The notes below the pieces were generated by a model, which saw only the letters and a list, made by a program, of their open reading frames with translations, ran no database searches and had not been told where the DNA came from. This document shows positions 1 through 10,434 of a stretch of DNA of 50,237 nt, piece by piece; position 1 is the stretch's first letter, and every line of letters begins with the position of its first letter. The translations under genes and the position numbers were made by a program. The stretch lies in the NCBI GenBank assembly GCA_022496205.1, contig WTXD01000111.1:1-50237 (forward strand), read 5' to 3'. The stretch is from Gloeopeniophorella convolvens (Eukaryota > Basidiomycota > Agaricomycetes > Russulales).

Positions 1-191
1 GCCCAGAGCTGGCGCTGTCTTGTGTATGACTAATCACTGCAGCACACGACTTAGCTTACTCAGCACGCGTAGAGCATCTCTTCTACTCGTTACGAAGCGT
101 TGTGTCAGTAGACGCATGTCAACCTGGGAGGTACGGTCATAGAATTCATTCGTATTCTTGCTCTGACCTCACATAGGGCAGTGCGTTCGAC

Positions 192-1240
192 ATGTCCGAA
201 TACAAGAGTATTGCTGTCGCCGGCGCCGGGACCTTCGGTGCTCACTGCTTATATTGTCAAGGAGCTACCGAAGGCTAAAACCAAATCGGAGACGATCAAA
301 TAGGTGATCGTTCTGATCCGTGTAGTGAGTCTGGTTACTTTTGTTCACGATGTGTGACTATTGATACGACAATCAGGTCTCGAATCATCTCAAAGGAGCG
401 AGAGTGAATGCCATCAATTACAGCGACAAGGAATCCCTCAAGGTTGCTCTGAAGGGGGAGGGGGGGCCGGGTTGATGGTTATCGTCATTTTCTGCACCAC
501 CGCTACCTTTGTTCCCAACGTGCAATTGTACCTCACTGCGGCTGCCAAAGAAGGGGGCGTGGAGCTGTTTGTGCCATCCGAATTTGCCGGGCCGGCAAAT
601 AAAGCGAATGGCGGATTTTTTGCTACCAGGGGAGAATTGCAGAGCAGACTCAAGGCCACCAGCCCGCCCTGGCCCTTTTCCATACTGGGGTCTGATCGGA
701 CTTTGTCTGGAATTCGTGAGGCTTAGACCGAGCACGTTATCATGCACGACATGCTGACGAACGTTGTACAGGCTCCTTAGACCCGTCATCTTGAGCGGCT
801 CGATGAACGTCGGTAACGATGGAAACTTCCCAATATCGTGGACCTCACGCACCTCTCGCACCAACTCGGCTCGGTTCATCGTTCATTTCCTGACAAACCT
901 TCCCCAAGACACTGGACAAAAGGGTAGTATTTTCGGCGGCGAAGCAGACAGAAAGGTGCGCCTCATCAATACCCTTGAGTATTCGCGCGTCGCTGACATC
1001 GAGTCCCTTTCAGTCCTGCACCGAAATCATCAAGCTGTATGAAGAGAAGACGGCTGGCAAGAAAGTGAAAGTTGAATACATCTCTTAGTCCTCATCGAGA
1101 GGGTCAGGGAAAAGCCCGATGATGTCGCGACCTACATTCAACTCTCTCTGGTCAACGGCTTCGGACTGCTTGATAACACTAGCAACGATACATTCCCTGA
1201 TTGGAACCCTGTACCTGCGATTGACGGCCTCCCATTGGCC
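192..1240 (+). pseudogene. psi1, decayed NmrA-like gene
   Basis: Relic of an NmrA/isoflavone-reductase-like gene. It begins with an ATG at 192 and a readable dinucleotide-fold start (SIAVAGAGTFG). The frame then shifts by one base near 246 and meets an in-frame TAG near 302 in the shifted frame. Further blocks are legible: the NmrA hallmark LFVPSEFAG at about 565-590, a middle block near 780-990, and the C-terminal helix (YEEKTAGKKVKVEY) near 1,035. Several frames are needed to read it, so no full protein is possible. It lies 590 bp upstream of intact NmrA1. The closest relative in the window is psi3 (34,505-35,736, minus), which carries the same frameshift and the same stop. Confidence 0.8.
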
Positions 1241-1759
1241 CAACCTCAAGTACTAGTACACCGCCGTTGTAGACTGTAGTCTGATTTTGTGTAGATAAAA
1301 CAGACGTTAATGGCTGAGGTGCCGAGTTATCGGCACTACTGCATCGTGGTCCGCGTACAGCAAAAGGGAAGGGGGTGACAAATCGGAATACGATGCTATA
1401 ACATGTCATAGTCGCACGCCAAACGCGCTGCTCGGTCATTCTAGGGAAATTCCGCTATCCTACAAGCGCGGTACTCGAATGTTGACGAGGTAAACGACAA
1501 AGGCGAGGGCCGAGGCTGGATAGCATGCCACTGGTACCAGTCCACTGCCAGTAGTAGATGATCAAGCAGAACACCCACATTTACTTACGGAAAGCGATAC
1601 AAAGAAGCCTTGCTATTAATCAGCAATTGTGGGCCCGTTGCGCAACAGACTAAACAGTGATGTGTCGAAGTTAGTCAGATTTCACGTTTGTTCCATGTCG
1701 TACTTAGTCAGCGCCATCTCACGAGGAACCTGGCTCACTTCGATAACCACCACGGTTGT

Positions 1760-1767
1760 GATAAATA
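1760..1767 (+). promoter_or_regulatory. TATA-like element of NmrA1
   Basis: GATAAATA lies about 60 bp before the NmrA1 start. The surrounding tgataaatagat block is kept in front of all four live NmrA genes although nearby sequence varies, which supports a core promoter role. Confidence 0.5.
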
Positions 1768-1825
1768 GATGCGATGGCGAGTGCATGGCCAGGCAGCGAT
1801 CCTTGCAGAACCTTCCCACTCACTC

Positions 1826-2853
1826 ATGTCTGGATATAAGAACTTCGCTATCATCGGCGCTGGCACTCTTGGCAGCTATGTCGTCCGCCAATTCTTGAAG
1901 GAAAAGGCGGCGGGAACTGTGAATCAAGTTGTCGTCTTGACTCGTCAGGTGAGATCCAAGGCCGGACTCCGAGTAGTCAAGCAGGGTTCTCACCGAATCT
2001 TGCAGGGATCCAAGACCACCGTCGACGGCGACGCCAAAGTGGTTGCAGTAGACTATTCCAAGAAAGAAAGCATCAAGAGCGCTTTCGCCGGTGTCGACGT
2101 CGCCATCTCCACGATTGGAGGGTCCACGCTTTCATGGGACGCACTCGACCTCCAGGCAAGCATCGCGGAGGCGGCCAAGGAGGCTGGAGTCAAGCTGTTC
2201 GTCCCGTCCGAGTTCGGAAACGTGACTGAGGGCGGTACCGAGGGCCTATTTGGTGCAAAGGCGAGCATCCAGTCCCAGCTGAAAGCCATTGGGCTCCCGT
2301 ACACCCTCTTCTACACCGGGCCGTGGTCGGACTATCTCTTCAACCCGTTGAGTATCTAGACCTATGATCACGTGGCTGTTTGTGCTGACGGTGAAACAGG
2401 TACCTCTGGCTGGACCTTCCCTCCGGCAAGGCGACCGTCGGGGGAGATGGGAACAAGAAGATATCCTTCACTTCCAGGACGGATGTCGCCAGATATCTTG
2501 CGTTTGTCTTGACGCGCGTCCCTGCTGAACAGCTGCGCAACCGCGCGCTGAAGATTTCTGGAGACACGAAGGTACGTGTCGGCTCTCCATGACACGTACC
2601 TATAAATCTGACGCATTGATGCGAACAGAGCTTCAACGAGGTGTTCCAGCAGTATGAGGCGAAGACCGGCAAGAAGTTGGACGTCACCTACACATCCGTT
2701 TCCGAGCTCGATGCAAAGCTTGCCGCAAACCCGCACGACCCAGCCTCGTTCTTGCACAGGAATTTCGCAACTGCTGGGCCACTCCAGCCGCTGAACAACG
2801 ATCTCTACCCCGAGTGGAACCCGTCTTCGGTGGTTGACAACATCGTTGCGTGA
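1826..2853 (+). CDS. NmrA1: NmrA/isoflavone reductase-like NAD(P)-binding protein
   Basis: Predicted cytosolic NAD(P)-binding protein of the atypical short-chain dehydrogenase group (NmrA-like, PF05368/PF13460 type). Family members are redox sensors or NADPH-dependent reductases; the substrate cannot be told here. Four exons, 1826-1948, 2006-2346, 2400-2571 and 2629-2853, join in frame to 286 aa. The Rossmann motif GAGTLG is at residues 11-16, the isoflavone-reductase hallmark FVPSEFG is in the middle, followed by an AKASIQ segment where the catalytic Lys of plant reductases would lie. The C-terminal half is a substrate-domain-like helix region ending in VDNIVA. The start was chosen because MSGYKNF is identical in all four copies. 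The second intron begins GTTGAG instead of the GTGAG of its sisters, a one-base insertion at the donor. Closest paralogue by sequence is NmrA4 (both 286 aa). Confidence 0.9.
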
Positions 2854-3505
2854 CGAGTGCAGGTTGCATCCTACCAAAGTAGAGTATGAATGTCGCTCGT
2901 AGAGTGATCAGAACGAAATCAGAGTTTATCCAGAGGCGCGCAGTAGTTTGAAGCCCAACGTATAAACTTGTGCACTAACGTCGACTCGAGACTCGCCTGT
3001 AAGTATGAGCGATTCATTGATGCCGGTTGGATGCGGAAGTAACCAATATATGATGCACGCACGATAGAAAGCAGTATTGAAAGTAGCTCAGCTACGTCAC
3101 TTTGAGTCACGCGAGTTTTGAGGGGTCGGAAGGTTCCTATGTGGACTGTGGGGTGGGCTGTCCCAGAACACGGAAAGCAGGAGTGGCAGGAGCTGAAGTC
3201 GGACCGTTCCGACATGGGATCCGGTACTACGGGTGGTGCCGCTGCGAGCAGGTAACTCGGTCGCATCTTAACCTGGATGAATTTAAGTTACGGGGCCTCA
3301 TACACACACGGGACCACATACCGCCTTTCCTTCCATTAGATTAGCCATTGCATAGTGTTTGCAACCCGAAGAATTCAGCTAACAAAGGGTCCAAAGCGTT
3401 ATTAATGCACGGAGAGTAAGGCGAAGGTCAGACTGGGGCACGCACCCTACCTATCAAGGGGTGATTCGTGATGTCGCACGCCTCCACCCCGTAGTTGTCC
3501 CCACG
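2854..3505. other. NmrA1 3' flank running into a phosphoesterase 3' flank
   Basis: No gene is seen. From 2,854 to about 3,130 the sequence matches the NmrA4 3' flank (36,400-36,680, inverted). From about 3,100 to 3,505 it matches, inverted, the 3' flank of the phosphoesterase gene at 29,560-30,000, including the block ttgttagctgaattcttcgg. Here the NmrA gene and the phosphoesterase relic converge. Confidence 0.75.
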
Positions 3506-3507
3506 TC

Positions 3508-3825
3508 ACTTGTACAGAACCTTCAGCGCAAGCCTATTTCCGCCTCCCATCTGCATCGTCGCAGAGACACCCGTCCGGTCGGGCGTGCGACAATCTTTGT
3601 GTTCGGATAGATATTCGAGCTCCCATCGTCGCCTATCGGGAAACGGTCCTCCCAAGCCGTGTTCGTGACGTCGCTCTCGACGCTCGTCGTGATGTTGCGC
3701 ACGACGAGCCCTGGCGCGACGCGGTTGTTCTTCTGCCAGAAGAAGACGCCAACGAAGATGCTCCCCCGGCGCGCACGCCATGGGCGACAGGTCGACATAG
3801 ATCCTCGACATTCCACCCGATGATA
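3508..3825 (-). pseudogene. C-terminal fragment of a metallophosphoesterase (three-repeat domain)
   Basis: On the minus strand the sequence reads, with two frame changes (near 3,765 and 3,575), segments such as RIYVDLSPMAC, GVFFWQKNNRVAPGL and LALKVLYK-stop. These align with the last third of MPE1 (27,445-29,559), repeats 2 and 3 of its C-terminal domain. Part of repeat 3 is deleted, and everything 5' of about 3,825 is unrelated, so the catalytic domain is gone. The fragment keeps the same stop and the same 3' flank as MPE1. It faces NmrA1 tail to tail, the same layout as intact MPE2 and NmrA3. Confidence 0.85.
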
Positions 3826-4235
3826 GCTTGCACAATGACAATTCCATCGATTTTCTGCCCGCCGTAGTGCACGGGCTTCGACGTGCGCACGCCGCACGAT
3901 GACCCCCCTAAGCCATTATCAGAGGCGTTGATTGTGTGGGGTAACCTCGAGTTGAGATTCTGTGTAAGCGATATTCGACGGATGGTGACCGAGGCTAGGC
4001 GGGCCCGGGAACATTGAAGTAGTTCAAGTTCAAGGGCGGCCCTCCGGGCGAGAGTGGCGCGGGCCAGCGCAGCGGGTTCCGCAGGGCCGGCCGGTAGCGC
4101 CGCTCCAAACACGTGGGGGCACGTGGCATACACGGTATTCGGTCAAGTTTGCCACTGCTGGCAGTCCCCCAGTTGCACTGATTCCGGCGGATTAAATTAC
4201 TGCGCCGCGCTCACTGGCAGCCGCGCGCAGTAGCT
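3826..4235. other. Gap with no gene, between phosphoesterase relic and psi2
   Basis: Short open frames only. I see no similarity to either neighbour; the phosphoesterase match ends at about 3,825 and the NmrA match resumes at about 4,240, so both relics were cut here. Confidence 0.5.
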
Positions 4236-4720
4236 TCTTAGCAATCGAGCACGTGCAAGTTCCTCCAACTCGTCATCTTGAGTGGCAAGATAAACGTCGG
4301 TAACGATGGAGATTTCCCGATATCGTGGGCCTCTCGCATCGACTCGGCTCGGTTCATCGGCCACCTCCTGACAAACCTTCCCCATGACAGACTGGAGGAT
4401 AGTATTTTCAGCTACAAACCAGACAGGAAGGTGCGCCTCACCGGTACCCTTGAGCATTCGCGCGTCGTCACCACTGAATCCAGACCGAAATCATCAAGCT
4501 GTACGAGGAGAAGACGGGCAAGAAGGTGAAAGTTGAATACGTCCTTACCTCAGTCCTCGTTGAGAGGGTCAGGGAAAGGCCCGACGATCTCGCAACCTAC
4601 AACACTCTCTGGTTAGCGGTCTCGGGCTGCTTAGTGATATAGAAGATGACCTGTTTCCTTGACTGACACGCTGCACCTACGATCGGCGACCTCCCACTGA
4701 CCCAAGAAGCGTATAGTAGT
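4236..4720 (+). pseudogene. psi2, 5'-truncated NmrA relic
   Basis: Corresponds only to the C-terminal half of the NmrA family. Legible blocks are a VILSGK..VGNDGDFPIS segment (4,275-4,330), a FIGHLLTNLP helix near 4,350-4,380, and a YEEKTGKKVKVEY helix near 4,500-4,540, in different frames. The Rossmann domain and the VPSEF motif are missing, as homology starts abruptly at about 4,240. It lies about 650 bp upstream of intact NmrA2. Its closest relative is psi4, with which it shares small differences such as gcatcgactcggctc. Confidence 0.75.
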
Positions 4721-5089
4721 ACATTGCTGTCGTAGACTGTAGTCTGATTTTGTGTGGAGAAAGCAGACGTTGACGTTGATGGCTGAGGCCCGAGGTGCCG
4801 AATTATCGGCACTGCTGCAACGCGATCTGCGTGCAGCGCAACGGGAGGGATGGCAAATTGGAATACGAAGCTAAACCTTGTACAGCGACGCAAAGAAATG
4901 TTGATAAGCAGCGATTGCGGGGTTGCGCCATAGAATGATGGAATCTCGTGAGGAAGACGTGGATAACGTTCAGTTTAGCTGGTGGGTGCGAAGTAGCTAA
5001 TTATAGCTGCGGTGGAGAGTAGGCCAATTGAGGGGACCTGGTGATACGTCGAGATTAGTCAGAAATCAGCATGTCGTAGTCAGCGCCAT

Positions 5090-5262
5090 GAGAGCAGCGA
5101 CCCGTTCCGGAGAGGCGTGATGAACATCGCTCTTTTGAAACAAGGAAACAGCGCCGTGTCGCGATACTGAGGTCATCTGGTAGGTTCTGAAAGAGCACAC
5201 AGCCCCCATTTAGGCGCTTTGGGACTGAGTAAGCCCTGTTGTAATCCATTGGAACATATCGT
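5090..5262 (+). other. About 170-bp insertion in the NmrA2 upstream region
   Basis: Upstream of NmrA1 and NmrA3 the sequence runs from gtcagcgccat directly into ctcacgaggaac. In NmrA2 about 170 bp separate gtcagcgccat (to about 5,090) from cgtgaggaact (from about 5,270). I saw no clear terminal inverted repeats, target duplication or coding potential. It may be a small non-autonomous element remnant or filler DNA. Confidence 0.6.
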
Positions 5263-5309
5263 GAGGAACTTGGCTCACTGGTTGATAATCGTCACGGTTG
5301 TGAAAGGTC

Positions 5310-5317
5310 ATAAATAG
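5310..5317 (+). promoter_or_regulatory. TATA-like element of NmrA2
   Basis: CATAAATA sits 57-64 bp before the start codon, in the tcataaatagatg block that corresponds to the conserved gataaatag element of the sister genes. Confidence 0.45.
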
Positions 5318-5373
5318 ATGCAATGGCGAATGCACGGTTAAGCCACAACCCTTCAGGATCTGCCCACTCACTC

Positions 5374-6377
5374 ATGTCTGGATACAAGAACTTCGCCATC
5401 ATCGGCGCCGGCGCTCTTGGAAGCTACGTTATCCGCCAATTCCTGAAGGAAAAGGCAGCGGGAACTGTGAATCAGGTTGTCGTCCTGACTCGTCAGGTGA
5501 GATTCAAGGTATACGCAGCTAAGCAGGGGGTCTCATCTCTTGCAGGGATCCAACACCGCCGTCGACGGCGACGCCAAGGTAGTTGCCGTCGACTATTCGA
5601 ATAAAGAGTCCATCAAGAGCGCTTTCGCCGGCATCGACGTCGCCATTTCCACCATTGCAGGAGTGGCGCTCGGCCTTCAGGCAAGCATCGCGGAGGCGGC
5701 CAAGGAGGCTGGCGTCAAGCTGTTCGTCCCGTCCGAGTTCGGAGGTGTGACTGAGGGCGCCACCGAGGGCCTATTTACTGCAAAGGCGAACATCCAGACC
5801 CAGCTGAAGGCTATTGGCATCCCGTACACGCTCTTCTACACCGGGCCGTTCTCAGACTTTGTCTTCAATTCGTGAGCATCTAGACCTATGGTCATGTAGC
5901 TGATTGTGCTGACAGTGAAACAGGCACCTCTGGCTGGACCTTTCCTCCGGCAAGGTGACCATCGGGGGAGATGGGAACACGAAGATCTCCTTCACTTCCA
6001 GAACGGATATCGCCAGATATCTTGCGTTCGTCTTGACATGCCTCCCTGCTGAACAGCTGCACAACCGCGCGTTCAGCATTGCTGGAGACACGAAGGTACG
6101 CGTCGGCTCCCCATGACGGGCACCTATGGATCTGACGCATTCATGCAAACAGAGTTTCAACGAGGTGTTCCAGCAGTATGAGGCGAAGACCGGCAAGAAG
6201 TTGGATGTCACCTACACGCCGGTCTCTGAGCTCGATGCGAAGATCGCCGCAAACCCACACGACTTCGCCTCATTTTTGCACAAGGTTTTCGCAACTGCCG
6301 GGCCATTCCAGGCGCCAGATAACAACCTCTATCCTGAGTGGAATCCGTCTTCGGTGATTGACAATATTGTTGCGTGA
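5374..6377 (+). CDS. NmrA2: NmrA/isoflavone reductase-like NAD(P)-binding protein
   Basis: NmrA-like NAD(P)-binding protein. Four exons, 5374-5496, 5546-5871, 5924-6095 and 6153-6377, join in frame to 281 aa. The Rossmann motif GAGALG is at residues 11-16, FVPSEFG in the middle, a FTAKANIQ segment follows, and the end is IDNIVA. It is 5 residues shorter than NmrA1 and NmrA4 because the STLSWDALD-type loop after the DVAISTI strand is shortened; NmrA3 has the same deletion. All intron positions and phases equal those of the other three copies. It reads SHLWLDL at the second exon junction where the others read PYLWLDL. Substrate and role are unknown; redox sensing or reduction of a small aromatic are the family options. 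Confidence 0.9.
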
Positions 6378-7268
6378 GGAGTGTAAGATGCATCCTACCA
6401 GGCGTGGATCACAGACGCCACTCGTAAAATGACCAGAATAGAAACAGGTGTATTCCAGAATCGCACCGTAGTTTGAAGCCCAACGTAGAGAGTGCACCAA
6501 CATCGATTGGAGACTCGCCGATAAGTATGGTCATGATAGCCGCACAAGCAAAGGCAAGGCGCGGGACCGAACAAGTGCCAACACTGAATGAGGGACGGAC
6601 GGCAAACAAGGGCAAATAGCCCTCCGCCCTCCGGCAATTCGGACCTGCGACTGCAACCGTTACCGCCATGTGTGCGCTCGTGTGCGCCTTTGGCGCGCCT
6701 GGCACAGCAGCGGCGGCTGCGTGGTACGTTCTGTGATGCACGCAGTCCTCCTTTGCTGCGCTATCGCCGCGAACTAGCCAGGATTGGAAATGCATGCGCG
6801 CAAGAAACGTAACCGTGTAACACGCCAGCACCCGAGATAGTGACACAGAGCGGAACTTGGTTCATATCTGCCCTCTGGCATCAGCCCAACCCCAGTGCCT
6901 CTCACCCCCGAATCCAAGACCGTGCAACGATGAGCGGTATCGCGGCGTCATCAGGCAACATCCAAAGCAGAAGCAGTGGTCCTGAGTGGCACACCGAGCA
7001 CATACAGGCACACCGGCGCGCGCGGGGCTGGATTTGAACTGTCGGCTGACACGAGGCTGCCACGCCACCAGTGCGCGCGCTGAATCCAAGCCCCACGAGG
7101 ACACCCTACTGTCGAAGTGCGCCCGCAGCACGGAGCGGTGCGTCACGTATTATGTCTAGCCTGGTGCAACGTTCCTCTGGTTCTTATACCACCACATAAG
7201 TCTCAGCCCGATCCACGATCTCCTTCACGGTTCCCTCTTCCGTATCACTCCCACCCACAACCGCCACA
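6378..7268. other. NmrA2 3' flank, arm boundary and gene-free gap
   Basis: From 6,378 to about 6,605 the sequence mirrors 32,695-32,940, the NmrA3 3' flank; the match ends near the gacggcaaac block, the inner boundary of the inverted arms. From 6,606 to 7,268 I see no gene. A pyrimidine-rich stretch before 7,269 with ccgccacaATG looks like a leader for the next gene. Confidence 0.65.
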
Positions 7269-8739
7269 ATGCTCTCTCCACCGCTAATGATCACGCTTCC
7301 CTCCGGCTCCGCAGGCGGGTTCTATTCGACCTGGCAGCCTTACACCGAGGCGACGAGCCCGACGTCGGGCAGCTTCTCCCCGGTGTCTCCGATAAGCAGG
7401 CAGTCCAGCCCCTTCCCAGCCATCAGTGGCTTCGTCAACGAACGCTCCTCGTGGCCGTCTTCTGTCCCATTGTCCGATAGGCAGATCTCGGAGAGCGACA
7501 GCATGCCGCTGAGTTTCGCGACGTCCATGTCCTATACCGTCAAGTCGGTGAACTCGCGCAAGAGCCGGCTCACAGTTCGGTATCCCCGGCCGGTCCGACC
7601 GCTCCTGCAGTCCAGTATCAGGTCGAGCTTGGAAAGCTTAGCAAGCCGGCCGTCGTCGGCGTCGCCTGCACGTGCAAGACCCGTCGCGGACCAGGAGGTG
7701 AGCGGCGCTGCCCATGGTGAACGCGACTCTGCCACTCACAGTGCTGTGTGACAGCACGTTGCCCAAGCGCTGGCAACTATGTCCGCGCTGTTCGAGCCGC
7801 TTCCGGACTCCCAACCCCTGCCAGTCGAGAAACGTCTCACCGCCTCGTGGCATTCATTGTTGAAAATGAAAGCGTATGAAGAGGTGCGTCTACTCCTCCA
7901 TCCCCAAGAGCGCGGTACTCACGTTCATCAGATTCATTGCGCCCCTAACATGCGAGCTACACGAAGTTATGCAGACGCTCTGCATTGTATACACGGGGAG
8001 ATCGTCGGAAGCGATGCCGCAGGCGCACCAGAACTGGTCCGACCTTGTGATGTTCTCAACGAGTGAGTGCCACGTAGCGGTGCACTTCCATTCATTAGTA
8101 ACGGGTTCGATCCTAGGGCATTCGAGCGCGCTTACAAACTACTCTCCGACCCAACCACGTTGCTACCAATATCCTCTCGGGTCTCCGAGATCGATGCAGA
8201 CCTGTTCAGGAGCTTTGTTATCAGGATCTTGCAACTTCTAAGGCTGATTCGCGCAGTGGAAGTTCTTATCGTAAGTCATTGAAGGGCATGAGCTTCGATC
8301 TATTTGTCTCATCGATTTACTACAGGAGTCCTTAGCGACCTTCTCGGTTTTCAAGGCGTCGCGCCTCAGGCACGGCACCGGTCCGGAAGACGACGTCATC
8401 TTCAACGTCCCCGGGTGGCGGCAGCGCAAGGAGAGCCGCACCACCCTCCCGCCCATCGGCACGCCCGACGCCGCCGACAACACGCTGCGCATAATGCACG
8501 TCTCGTGGCACGAGGAGCTCGAGCGCGAGCTCAGCTGCCTGCGCTTCCTCGTCTGGCGGGTCAGCACCGAGGCGAAGGCTGAGCTCGGGAGCATTCTGAG
8601 ACGGACGTTGCCGTTGCATCACAAGGAGCTCATGAAGAGCCCCGTGAACGACTATGTGGGCCACTGGCAGGCGGATGTAGACTCGACTGTACTGGACGAA
8701 TGGACGCTTGAAGAGGAGCGCAGTGAGGACATGGATTGA
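7269..8739 (+). CDS. Hypothetical protein, 5-exon model
   Basis: Not recognised. Five exons, 7269-7697, 7755-7883, 7932-8062, 8117-8270 and 8326-8739, join without frame conflict into 418 aa. All introns are 48-57 bp and GT-AG (gtgagc, gtgcgt, gtgagt, gtaagt), which supports a real gene. The N-terminal 140 residues are Ser/Pro-rich and probably disordered. The C-terminal exon is better ordered, with a helical segment (WHEELERELSCLRFLVWRV) and an acidic tail. Exon 3 has another open frame that looks equally protein-like, so this exon is the weakest part. A multi-exon relic is also possible. Confidence 0.5.
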
Positions 8740-10434
8740 CAGTGTAGATTAAATGGTACGCACGCTGGCTCGTGTAGTAATTGTTGTGACTATAGCAGTA
8801 GCATCGGCCGAAATTTACACTATGCATCAAATAGTTTAAGGTAGATACCACCTCTGCGTTCCCGCCATCTCGATAAACCCCTCGAGCGACTTATGACTGC
8901 GTGCAGCGGCTGCAAGTAGGTGGTCGCCGTAACTAGCGCCGCAGCTGGTCCCAGGCTGTGGCGGGACCTCGGACAGCTCGGGTGAGAACAACACGTGATG
9001 TTCCCTCTAACCCCCTGGGACGCCTGTTGCGGCAGCGCTTTCAACTTGAAGTTGAGCGGGGCGGTGAGTTTGACGCAGACGGTCCAGCGGCACAGCATGA
9101 CGATCTCGAGCAGGTATCAAGCATCTTCAGGCACCATGAAGCCCTCTAACGACATGGGGCTGTACCTGCAGCCTCTCTAAGGACAATCGGATTGGCTGGT
9201 ATGATCGTCGGCACGACGAACGCAATAAATGATCTGCGATGGAGCCGACTGCAACGGCAGCTTCATCGGATTATCAGCCTCTTTAAACCCTCGCGCAGAA
9301 CAAGTATCGAGAGGTCAAGCTGTGCCCCCGTTCACAGAGACGCTTTGCGATCAAGTCATATATGCCTGTCCTGGCAAGAGCGAAGCCAACCTTAAGCCAT
9401 ATTGGGATGAAAGCAGCATGTGTGATAGATCATGCCGGTACGGAGATAGCGTCCGAGACCACAGCATGATCGCCGGAACGCGGAGATGGGCTTTGTACTC
9501 CCCGGCGAACGCAAGTCTCATGTCCAACCAGAACAAAGGTGACATAGAGCATCGACTTCTTCTCGCATTTCGGTAGTTGTTCTGGGAGGTAATTGCAGCA
9601 TTCGCGAGGTCATCGTAGTGTTCGGAATATCTTGTCACCAGGACACGTGGTGAAGAGCAGAAGCCATCGATAGATCATCAGCAGAGACGCTGATCCGCGC
9701 CGCTTTGCACAGGAAGGCGGTCGAACAAACAGAAATCCCGTTTCTGCAGGTATGCTACGGCAGTAACGTGGGATATACGGGGGATTCATGGTGGTCATCT
9801 GGCGAGCCGGCCGAATTGAGAACAAAAGGCGATGCGAGCGCTGGTGGTGTTCGGTACGGATGCCGAAGAGAACGCGAGAGGGACGCGAGGCGGGGGCCGA
9901 CGACGACAAAAGCAGATGTCTGAGGGCACGCGCGGCGGGCTGTTCAGGCGCGGGGAGGGTGCTGGGCATGGCGTGGTCATAGGAGCACGCGTTGACCATG
10001 GCAATGAGGGCGAGGACAATAGACCGGCAAAAGCCGGGAGAGGCTGCGAAGCGGCACCTTCCCCTTTTGGAGTTGTGTTGTTCACGGCGCCTTTGTGAAA
10101 GTTCAAAGTTCTCGGGTATTGTGTCTGGAGGACAATGGCCTCGTTGCAACAAAAGACGGCTATACGTCAGCTGCGCGTCTGCCCAAATACTAAAACACGG
10201 GCTCGCTCTCGCTTAGGCTTGCTCGCTCTTGGTCCTTTTTTTTTTCTTGCCTTTTCCGCTGTCGCCAACACGACCCTCGCCGAGTGCGCTGCCTCACGAC
10301 GTCCCGCCCTCTGGGTCTGATCCATAGTCTAACTGCTCGCAACGACCGCCAATTTAAACGATGTCTTCCCGTGCGTCGCGCAGATCACATATTCCGCTGT
10401 CTCTCTGACGGGCTTCTTCGTCGATACAGTTCTC
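8740..10434. other. Gene-free 1.7-kb region
   Basis: No convincing gene. The longest open frame is on the minus strand, 9,610-10,152 (180 codons), with no recognisable motif and composition typical of chance. A T-rich pyrimidine tract at about 10,229-10,260 probably belongs to the promoter or leader of the next gene. Confidence 0.5.

Larger units (their letters stand above)
1..6605 (+). repeat. Left arm of large inverted duplication
   Basis: The order psi1, NmrA1, psi2, NmrA2 on the plus strand is mirrored on the minus strand at 32,690-39,135. Homology covers flanks as well as coding sequence: bases 8-200 match the reverse complement of about 35,740-35,950, and the NmrA2 3' flank matches the NmrA3 3' flank up to about 6,605, where it stops abruptly. 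The arm may continue left of the window. A phosphoesterase fragment at 3.5-3.8 kb is present only in this arm. Identity was judged by eye. Confidence 0.85.

Noticed and set aside
1..6605. Interpretation of the arms as terminal inverted repeats of a giant transposon (Starship-like)
   Set aside because: No tyrosine recombinase or other transposase is seen between the arms, and the arms themselves contain genes with tandem history; segmental duplication explains them better.
7024..7094. tRNA-like 71-nt element on the minus strand: ends ggggct/agcccc pair and a ttcaaatcc string resembles a T-loop
   Set aside because: The T stem does not pair around the loop, no D arm or good A box can be drawn; it is an 11-bp inverted repeat, at best a tRNA relic.
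8104..8118. gggttcgatcc string resembling a tRNA B box
   Set aside because: No A box upstream; it lies at the end of a 54-bp intron whose acceptor fits the gene model.
9610..10152. 180-codon minus-strand frame as a possible gene
   Set aside because: No motif, no splice support and composition like chance frames nearby; kept only as a note.
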